Assembly (NCBI GenBank): GCA_023014365.1
Contig: JAEBUN010000003.1
Span: 1,550,001 to 1,614,000, forward strand
Length of the DNA stretch: 64,000 nucleotides
Reading direction: 5' to 3'
DNA from: Lepiota brunneoincarnata
Lineage: Eukaryota; Basidiomycota; Agaricomycetes; Agaricales; Agaricaceae
Below the pieces are notes generated by a model that saw only the letters and a program-made list of their open reading frames with translations, searched no databases and was not told the origin of the DNA. This document shows, in pieces, positions 56,037 to 64,000 of the stretch (the stretch's first letter is position 1; each line of letters begins with the position of its first letter). The translations under genes were made by a program, and so were the position numbers.

Positions 56037-59000
56037 ATGCCCTCCAAAGCCACAAAATCCAGGATTTCAGAGGAGAAAATGAGACTTTTCAATGAGGAGA
56101 AGGAAATGCTGGTGAAGAAAGCTGCTGAGATGTATCTGATGGAGCAAGATAGAAATCTAGGGCCAGGAGAGCACAGGAAGGGGTATCGAGTTATTGCAGA
56201 AGAGGTTACAGCTGCCCATCTAGTTGCAACAGGGAGGGAAGTAAAGATTAACCATGCCACAGTCGCAAACCGTGCAAAGGGTAATTATTACTCACTTGTA
56301 TATTCAGTTATTATTATACTGAAATATACTAAAGGCATTCAGAGCATCCAGGAGTTTAACACTACAAAACGGTGGCTTACTGATGAGGAAGAAATAGCAG
56401 TGGTTATGTTTGCACTCTATTCTACTGACCGAGGATTTCCACTGACAGCTGGCCAGTTGGAGGACTATGTTAATTCAATTGCCCATGTGCGGCAAGATGA
56501 TTTTCCAGAGGATGGTGTTGGTACCAATTGGATCAGCTGCTTTGCTCGACGCCATGCTGATCAACTCAAGCTAACATACTCAAGGACCCTTGACAATGTT
56601 CGAGCCAAGGCGGTTAATCCAACAAATCACCACCTCTGGTTTGATCTTCTGGAGAAAGAGCTTGAGGGTGTTTCCCCTGATTGTATTTGGGGTGTTGATG
56701 AAACAGGAATTCAGGTACAAATTATATCTCTCACAAATAGTTTTGGTTAATTAACTGATATGACCATAGACAGGTGAAGGAGGAAGGGAGCAGGTTTATG
56801 GACGAAGGGGTGAACCAGCACCATATCAGCAACGTGATGGTAGTTGTGAAAATATCATGATCATTGTTACTATTTGTGCTAATGGTACCAGCATTGCACC
56901 TGCTGTCATATTCAAGGGTCATGGCTACCATATCAACTGGAACCAGCAAAACCCAGCTGCAGCATCGTGAGTTAACTCTATTTGCATAATATTACAGTTT
57001 TACTGATTTAATTATCATTAGTATTGGCTACTCAAAGAAAGGGTGGACAGATTCAGAGCTGGGTACTTTGTGGCTCAGGCAGTTTGATACATTCACTCAA
57101 ACCCAGGCTAATGGTCGCAAACGAGTTATTCTGCTTGATGGTCACAATTCCCACTATTCCTTTGCTTTCCTTGACTATGCTCGGGAACACAACATCTCCA
57201 TCCTTTGTTATCCATCACACTCCATGCATGTCTACCAGGGCCTCGATGTTGCCATTTTTGGTGTTCTCAAGCGTTACTGGCAGCAGGAGCGTGACAAGTT
57301 CCAAGCAAATACTGGCCAAAGGATTACAAAGTCAAATTTTCTATCTATCTATGGTCAGGCTCACATTCGTGCTCTTACTCGGGAGAATATCCAAACTGCA
57401 TTCCGTAAAACTGGGGTTGTTCCTCTTGACCGTCAAGTTATTCGCTCCGAGCTCTTTCGGCCTAGCTTGGAAACTTCTTGTAATGCACCCATGCCCCTTC
57501 CATTCAGCACTCCTATTCGCAACACTGCTAGAGCCATTACAATGCTAGCTGAAAAGTAAAATGTGGATGCTCAGAGTTCTATACCACTTGTTAGCGACGA
57601 TTCTGACCCAGAGGATGAACATGGTGTTAGCTTTGATGTTCCTGAATCTCTTGTTGACATGTTTGCTTGGCTCACAACCAACATCAACCATCCACTCTTT
57701 GCTCCTGACCCTCTTCCTTCCAACACTCCTCCCCCGGAGTACAACCCATTTGTTATGTCACCAGTCAAGAAGCAAACCGATCTTCTTCAGTTTGTACCTC
57801 AAACTGAACGGGAAAGTCTTCTTCAGGCCGCATTACGGGATGCAGCATTATGCGAAGCATATCACAAAGGCCAGCTACAGGGCCAGCAGGCAGCCATCAT
57901 CCTCCAGCATGTCTACTGTGGTCGCATGCAAAATCAACTTCACGCAAAGGAGAAGAAAGCCAAGTCAAAGACATCTTGCAGTGCACTCTTGGGTGGAGTT
58001 CCTCGTTTGTTGACTGGAGATGAGTTTGTTGAGACAGTTGTGGCTAGAGAGCAGGAGATGAAGCAGGAAGATGAGGAGAAGCAGAATAAGCGCACAGTTA
58101 GGGCTTATCACTCAGAGAAGTTAAAGGAGTGGAAGGAAAAGGAGGCAAAGAGAATCAAGGAGAATAATTGGGAGAGAGTGAACTACAAGCTTTATATGGA
58201 GGTATGGAAGGAAGTGTCATATCCATGCCAACTCAGAGTCTAATCATTTAAACTTCGGCTTCTCAACTCCACGTGTGTTCCACACAACAACCCTCTGCCC
58301 TCCGACTCAGCCCCGACCTGCTCCAACCGCAACCCACTGCCCCGATCACGCGACCACCTCCACACGTGCCGTGGTCACCTGACCCTCGGTGTCTCATACC
58401 CCCGTCTCCATTTCCCGTCCGTAGTCAAGATACGTTATTAGTCTCCATACCTGTACCCGTTTCCATTCCATTTGTAATCCGTTCGTAATCCGTTTGTAAC
58501 TAGATCGGTCTCCGCTTCGCTCCGCACGTAGTCAGTACAAGTCATAGTTCGTAAGGCCAGTAGTATATATACCGTAGGTACTTGGCTTGTACTCCTCAGT
58601 CTGATAATCGAATCGAGCAGCGGACCAGCTCCCTGTTCCCTATCCTCTCCTCTCTTCTGCCTCGCTCCGCTTTGGCTCCGACTTCCTGAAATACGGACTA
58701 GGACAGTAGGAGGGCACAGCACATAAGCTGAGGCCGCAAGTCCAACCCCCCGCCCGACGTACTCCGCCTCGGTCCCGAAGTCTACGTACTGACTTCGCCC
58801 TGTCCCCCGGTTACCTTATACCAAAGATACCACCCCGACCCTCCGCTTCGGTCCCGATCCGCACCGGCTCTAACAGGAAGACAACTTGGATTGGAAGGAC
58901 AATGGTTTGGCTCCCCTCCCCCATCCTGGTCCACTGGGTCCACTCCCAAAACCAGTCCCAAAACCTACCCTTGCACAATCTGCAAGGCATTGTGGCTTTC

Positions 59001-59107
59001 AAAACCTCTTCCAGCCCCAGGAAAAGGCTGCAAGTAGTGACTCTGACATTACTCATACATTTTCCAGTGATGACGAGCACCAGGGGAGCAACAACAATGA
59101 TGATTGA
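56037..59107 (+). CDS. pogo/Tigger-like DDE transposase, one in-frame stop, split by a solo LTR
   Basis: Exons: 56037-56280, 56335 to about 56715, about 56772-56968, then 57022 on. Introns are 53-57 nt with GT..AG ends. The N-terminus (MPSKATKSRISEEKMRLF) leads into a CENP-B/Tc5-type helix-turn-helix (GYRVIAEEV..INHATVANRAKG, then RWLTDEEEIAVVMFAL and GVGTNWISCFARRHADQL). The catalytic region has WGVDETGIQ, VILLDGHNSHYS and YQGLDVAIFG, a D..D..D triad with 35 residues between the last two. A TAA at 57557-57559 (one step from CAA) is the only clear stop. The basic C-terminal region continues to 58214, is cut by a gypsy-1 solo LTR (58215-58875), and resumes in frame to TGA at 59107. Before these two lesions it would have been complete. 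Confidence 0.85.
58215..58875 (+). repeat. gypsy-1 solo LTR in the pogo-like transposase
   Basis: 661 bp, reverse orientation, TSD ggaag (58210-58214, 58876-58880). CpG-rich. The transposase frame joins again across it if the LTR and one TSD are removed. Confidence 0.95.
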
Positions 59108-59370
59108 AATATTTCTGAAGGATTTACAGGGGTTTCGATGGCGGTGTGACCAAATGTCACACGTGGCATCACACTGTATAAAGGACTCGTTTTGTGCTTA
59201 AATTTCGAAGTGATACTATGCATTCAAAACTTGACGAAAAATTCTGTAATTCTGTAATTATATTTTGACAAAGTGTATCTACATATGTACAAAATTCGAA
59301 GTGGATACGTTGAGCTTTGTACCCACTGTGTGCAAAATAAGTTTCGGTGTATAAAGGAGTGGTGAGTGAC
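59108..59370. other. 3' end of the pogo-like element
   Basis: Non-coding sequence with repeated tgtataaagga motifs (59176, 59351) and ttcgaagtg motifs (59207, 59296). It ends agtgactg before a TA dinucleotide at 59371, where LINE-B sequence resumes. TA would be the expected Tc1/mariner/pogo target. No matching left inverted repeat was found. Confidence 0.5.
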
Positions 59371-60804
59371 TGTAGCTGGTGAACCTCCCTGTGAGATAAG
59401 AAGCAAAGAACTGGCCCACACAAGGGGAGAACCCCTGCCAAGCCAAAACCGTGAGAAGCATCCCATGGTTTAGGGATGGGAAAAACTGTGTGATATTGAA
59501 GGCAAGAACACTTGTCTTCAACCCACGGGCCCACCCAGCACAGACCAAGTGCACAAGGTAGGCACCAGCATCTTTGGTGGACCGCTGGATCACACCACCA
59601 AACTGGTTTGGATGGAACACACCAAACTTGACAGTCTCAAACTGCAAGCGGTGTGAGATTATTTTCTTGATGAGCTTATCAAGAGTATTAAGAAGGATGA
59701 TTGGCCTGAACACCTTTGGTGTAGCATAGGAGGGCTTGCCAGGCTTCAGTATGATAACCAACACGCTCTCCTTAAAGTGATGAGGCCAATGCCCGCACTC
59801 CATGCAGGCATCAGCGATCTCACAGACCAAATGGGTAACCGTCAGGCCTGCCAGAATGGATTTGAGGTGCATCCACATGATATGGTCCAGACCGGGCAAA
59901 GATAAGGAGGAGCACGCACACAAAGCCTCATGCATCTCCAGATTGGAGAAGATCGGCCACTCCCGCAGTGGGAGTGGATCAATCTGATCAAGGATGCCAA
60001 CATCGACTGGGCAGTTGTTGGCAGCATTGTAAGAACCATGGAGCCCTTCCCAGAGCTCCTCAAGAGTATTGCAGGGGCAATCGTGATAGTAGATCACCTT
60101 GCAGGGAGGCAACTTGCGTGCCCTGACCCAATCCATCAGGTCCCAGAGGTGCTTGTTGGTAGAAGCAACTTCCTCGATGTGCTCATTGAAGAACTTGCAC
60201 TTGGTGGTCTTCCAGGTCCGCTTAAATGTGCAAGTGTCCTCCTGATCCCAAGACCGAGAATATGCTGCATAAGTGCATGAGCACTTGTTGTCCTACCATG
60301 GTTTAGACTGTGAGACAACGCAGATCTCCTTGGAGTGGGCAAGCCACACCTTGGAGAAAACCACAGAGATAGCCAGGGCTACCTTGTCAATCTTGCCAAA
60401 TGAGCCCAGATCTGGAAAGTCCAGACCCATGAACCCTGTCGAGACCTCAGCTAGGAACTCGGTCTCCTCATCCGAGTCCTGCTTTAGCAAGCGCCTGGGC
60501 ACAGCCTCCTTGAAGGCTTCCAGAGGGACAGTGATCCAAAGGGGGCAATGGTCAGATTGACCCTGCAGATTGGGACACTGTGTGGGAAGTAGCAAGTGGC
60601 CCGTGGCCACCCTCACAAACACAAGGTCAATCACAGTAGAAGCAAGCCCCTCCTTGAAGGGGAAGTGTGTGGGGCCAGGGTTCTCAGGAAGCAAGAGATC
60701 CAGGCCCAACGAGTCTGCCATTTCCAGCAGGGAGGCAGCAGCAGCGGGGTTGTGTGGAGCCCACTGGTCCTACTGCGGCACACAGCAGTTGAAGTCCCCC
60801 TTTA
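59371..60804 (-). pseudogene. LINE-B4 ORF2 fragment: endonuclease end to RT
   Basis: This is colinear with 47212-50400. Motifs are DLVFVRVATGHLLLP and QSDHCPLWITVPLEAF, then FFNEHIEEVAS-like linker, MDWVRARKLPPCKVIYY, SLPGLDHIMWMHLKSILAG, SVLVIILKPGKPSYATPKVF, PIILLNTLDKLIKKII and FNITQFFPSLNHGMLLTVL. The frame is open from 60136 to 59375. It stops at the pogo-like element before the YVDD box and ends abruptly at 60804. Confidence 0.85.
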
Positions 60805-61575
60805 ACCCTGGTTCTCCTGGTCACTCGTTTCATGACCGGTGTGATCCATCAAGTTCTGAAGCCCAATAGCGACAAGAAGTCAAAGTTCATGGTGTAGATA
60901 TGTGAGGGGTTGGCTGCTTTATGGCTGCCCTTGGCCACCCCTGTGGGGGTGGAGGCTGCAGCTTTGGCTGTGGCTTGTATTATCTCCCAGGCCTGGGACA
61001 CCTTCTCCAAGGAGGTATTCATTGTGGGGTGCTCCAATCCATGGTGGAATGACAAGTGCACTGCTGCCATTCAGGCGTACTGGGCGGCTCCTTTGGGGGA
61101 TGCGTAGTTTGAGTTCCGACATGTCGTTAAGACTGTCAAGCGCAAATTCTTTGATGAGAAGATCAAGGAGATTGCTTCTGCGAACAAGCACCCCTGGGAC
61201 CTTATGGCCTGGGTCAAATAGCACAAGCTCCCTGTGTATGATGTGAGCCAGCATAATGGTGTGCCATGTCACAATATGGACTCCCTTTGGGATGCCCTTC
61301 ACAGGACCTACAACACGGCCTCTGGCCGCATTGTGGATCCCTCTGTATTGGATGCTCTCCCTGCACAGGCGGTGAGGGCATGGTACCCATTCTCAACCTT
61401 GGAGCTTGAGGATGCCTTGTGTTCTTGTGCAAAGAGGTCTGCTCCTGGGCCCGACCACGTCACATGGTCGTACCTGAAGGATATCATGGCAGACCAAGCA
61501 TCCTGCCACATGTTTATTGGTCTTGCCAATGCCTGCCTGGCAGCAGGACATTGGCTGGATTATTTCAAGGAGCAT
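60805..61575 (+). pseudogene. LINE-B fragment: endonuclease-RT linker region
   Basis: Plus frame with a few stops: SNPWWNDKCTAAIQAYW, KTVKRKFFDEKIKEIASANK, open from 61234 through GVPCHNMDSLWDALHRTYNT, FSTLELEDALCSCAKRSAPG, PDHVTWSYLKDIMADQASC and LANACLAAGHWLDYFKEHP. It breaks at about 61575 where another LINE copy starts. Orientation is opposite to 59371-60804, so the two are tail-to-head remnants of different insertions. Confidence 0.8.
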
Positions 61576-61690
61576 CCCTTCTTGGACTTCAACCGCCATC
61601 AACTCGCTTGCACAGCCACCACCTACCCCTACCATCGTACTCTGCAACAAGCTCTGCTAGCCTGATTGCTGATCTTAAAGTCCTACGTGC

Positions 61691-63976
61691 ATGCCTCCAA
61701 GGTCCACACGCTCCACTCAGGGGGCGGAAGCTCCTCCGCTGGCGGATCCTTCATTGCCAGACCCTCTCGCCATGGCTCCATCTCACACTCAGGCTGCCCC
61801 CCCCAGCTCCTACCAACCCAGCTACAGTTCTGCATTGCAGGCTGTGGTCCCTGTTCCAACTGCCAAGGCCCCCAAAAGGTCTTGTGAGTCCATCGTTTAT
61901 CCAGATGATGCCCTGGTGACCCCCCATCCCAAGCACACCCACACACCCAAGCCCTCTGCCCCTCTCAGGCAGGAGCTTGACCTTGAATTGGTCTCCAGTT
62001 CTGCCAGGATGGCAATTGACACCCCTGGCCCTAAGCCGTCCCCTGGCCCCACTTTTGCTGCAGATAAGGAGGAGGATCCCGATTTTGTCCCCACCTTTCT
62101 CACCCTTTCCTGCAGTCTGGCAGATGTAGAGGGTGAGACTGGGATCGTGGTGGACGCACTCGACATGGTTGCCCTTTGGCTGGAGAGAGCCAAGAGGGTG
62201 CATCTTTCTGAGGGTGGCAGTGCAGAGGTTGCCCGCTCCCTGGCCAGGCTCTTCCACGAGGTGGAGGAGCATGACTGGGACGATATCCCCTTTATAGAGG
62301 GCGAGCGCACCCATAGGCTCCATGAGTGGGCCTCTGAGGTGTATTTTTTTTTTTTTTTTTTTTTTTTAAATCTCCAATTTATTACACAGGCTGTGTAGGG
62401 AGGCCACATGCAGCAACGTACTACAGTACAAACAACTGAGCTGTACACTACAGGGTATCTGTACATACAATGTGTGACCGCAGAAGCAGGCATGCATTTC
62501 CCCATGCCCAGGACGAAGCTGCCCTGAACGAACGGAGGCAGGAAGATGGCTGCCACCCAGCATGTGGTGAGAAGCAAACCGAGGTGAGGTCCCCCCCCTT
62601 ATCGGGGGTTAGGGGTCAATTCCCACATAAATCCCTACACACTGCCCGAAGGCGGTGGGGATTCTGAATAACCAACGCTTCGGCCTGGACTCAACTGGGC
62701 ACCAGGCAGAGCTACTAGCCAATACCCCCCGGGGGGGGCCCGGCCCTCTCAGCAAACACGAACACGGTTGGTGATGCCTCAAGGAAAGCAATGAGGGCCT
62801 CAACCATAGCTGGGACCCCCGCCCTGAAGTGCCTAGGGCAACTCCGGAACACATGCTCACAGGTCTCCTCCCGAAACCCACAGCAACAGGAATAATCTTC
62901 CTGTGGGAAAAAGTGCCTCTGATAGCTCCCTATCAGCACATGGTTAAGAATAGCACACATCATCTGGGCCATTACCAACACCAAGTGAGCGTGTGGGATC
63001 CAGGCCCCACTGTGGAGATATGTGGGCTGTAGGAGATGGTCATTGTCCCTGGTGAGCTGGAGGAAACTGTGCCCGTGATGGTCAGGATCCTGGAACAAAT
63101 CGATCCAGTGGTCCTGACAAGAATGTACCTCCTCCTTGCGGAGGTAGTTGAGCGAGGCCTGGGGCCAAGCCCCTACCCCAACAGGAGGCAATGACCAAGC
63201 AAAGTTATGTGCCTGAGTATGGACAGGCTACTTCACACACAAAGGGACCTCCCAGAAATGGACCGAGCGGGCCGGGCACTATCAGGAACGTGGTCCACAC
63301 GAACTGGCCTCAAGCTGTCGTGGACGTAAACCTCCCTCGGTCAAAGAGCTACCTCAAGCTCCTCGATGCGCCTATGTTCCAGGGCGGTCAGCCCTGGCTC
63401 AGGCCCAATAGGGTTGTCGAGGCCATGCAGCGCTCTGTGTGGTCTGAATATTTTGTGCTGGCCACCAGGCCACGCATCGTCAAGAACTTGCGTGCTGCTG
63501 ACATGGTGGCCATATTCTTTGAGATATGGGACTCTCAGCAGGGTTCCAACACGAAGACCGTCTCTCAGCAGGTCATCACCATCAACGGCACTCTGTGCAG
63601 GATTATTCCCACGAAGGCCAACCCCGGCATGCCCCTCTGCCAGCACTGCTGGAAGTGGGGGCACCCTTCTCTAGCCTGCCGATGTGAGGCTATCCGCTGC
63701 TCTCACTGCGGTGGCCCGCATTCCCTGACTAACCATCGGGCGTTTGCGTCGTGTTGCAAGGGGCAGCCCAACCACAGGCTGCCCATTGCCCCCACCCCCA
63801 CTGAGCATCCCTGCCCTCATGCTCCCGTCTGCATGAATTGTGGCGGTGCTTACACTGCTTCGGCTTCAGCCTGCCCATTCTGGGCTCACCACTTTGATCG
63901 GAAGTGGATTGAGCGCTGGTATGATTCTCCGGTAAGGGTTCATTCCCTGCTGCGTCAACCTCACTTACCCCAATGA
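61691..63976 (+). pseudogene. LINE-B5 ORF1 (CCHC gag-like), open apart from one insertion
   Basis: The ATG at 61691 (MPPRSTRSTQGAEAPPLADP) opens a frame to the T-tract at 62343. After the inserted truncated LINE it continues from about 63187 without a stop to TGA at 63974-63976. Features are a Pro/Ser-rich N-terminus, an acidic helical part (EGGSAEVARSLARLFHEV), SYLKLLDAPMFQGGQPW, FFEIWDSQQGSNTKTVS, a knuckle CQHCWKWGHPSLAC, CSHCGGPHSLTNHRAFASCC and CMNCGGAYTASASACPFWAH. Total coding is about 480 residues. It would coat LINE RNA. The stop overlaps the ORF2 ATG. Confidence 0.85.
62343..63186 (-). mobile_element. 5'-truncated LINE-B 3' end (T2) inside LINE-B5 ORF1
   Basis: T(24) at 62343 followed by aaatctccaatttatta is the inverse of the shared 3' terminus. 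The open frame 63191-62715 encodes the ORF2 C-terminus with the zinc motif DYSCCCGFREETCEHVFRSCP. A possible TSD is gaggtg/gaggca at the two borders, which would be GAGGCG before CpG decay. Its 3' UTR has the same ggggttaggggtcaattc..aaatccctacac motif as T1. Confidence 0.78.
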
Positions 63977-64000
63977 ATAGGGTCCGTCAGGAACCTAGGA

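Larger units (their letters stand above)
61576..64000 (+). mobile_element. LINE-B5, 5' end with ORF1, runs out of the window
   Basis: It starts against a broken LINE fragment near 61575, has a roughly 115-nt leader, ORF1 (61691-63976, split by a truncated LINE) and the first codons of ORF2 (ATG at 63974, MNRVRQEPR). It is the least damaged LINE-B copy here. Endonuclease and RT must lie beyond 64000. Confidence 0.8.

Overview
The window is almost pure transposable-element DNA, and I see no convincing host gene, rRNA, tRNA gene or CRISPR array. The elements point to a basidiomycete, probably an agaricomycete. They include chromodomain Ty3/gypsy elements with Tf1-like self-priming, Ty1/copia elements, endonuclease plus RNase H LINEs with CCHC ORF1 proteins, a hAT, a pogo/Tigger-like and Tc1-like DNA transposons. 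Introns are short (48-57 nt), with GT..AG ends and CTGAC/CTGAT-like branch sites. The species cannot be named from the sequence.

Layout. Positions 1-43778 form one nested stack, dated by target-site duplications (TSDs). A + strand copia (copia-0; RNase H tail at 1-45 and 43428-43520, 3' LTR 43561-43778) was hit by a gypsy-1 element (46-43422, TSD caatg). That element was then hit by (a) repeat E2 (1053-7222), itself hit by copia-2 (1854-6772, TSD tcttt); (b) a hAT (9152-22687, TSD ttggtagt), itself hit by gypsy-2 (9768-18738, TSD actaa), a solo LTR (19511-19863) and a gypsy-1 solo LTR (21145-21805); and (c) LINE-A (25811-42314, TSD gagcctgtt). LINE-A contains a second E2 (25854-35646), which contains a gypsy-1 solo LTR (27037-35527, TSD gtact), which contains a younger full-length gypsy-1 (27610-35433, TSD gagtc). 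This is six levels deep.

Positions 43779-47040 hold two decayed Tc1-like elements, a 30-bp minisatellite and a gypsy-1 solo LTR. Positions 47041-64000 are a LINE-B thicket: overlapping and nested pieces in both orientations, five poly(A) junctions with a common 3' terminal motif, two plus-strand retroposons with 14-bp TSDs, a copia-type solo LTR, and a pogo/Tigger-like transposase gene that is nearly intact but split by a gypsy-1 solo LTR.

The most interesting pieces are these. (1) Gypsy-1 carries, between pol and its 3' LTR, an antisense intron-containing gene with its own TATA-like box and AATAAA, encoding a coiled coil and a C-x2-C-x6-C-x9-C-x2-C-x6-C cluster. (2) Gypsy-2 carries a sense third ORF that overlaps the pol stop by ATGA and reads into the LTR, so U3 encodes its acidic tail. 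(3) Both gypsy families have a PBS complementary to their own R region. (4) Copia-2 has a half-tRNA-iMet PBS. (5) LINE-B couples ORF1 and ORF2 by ATGA. Older copies are CpG-poor and their stops are mostly C-to-T or G-to-A changes, as expected from methylation-driven or RIP-like decay.
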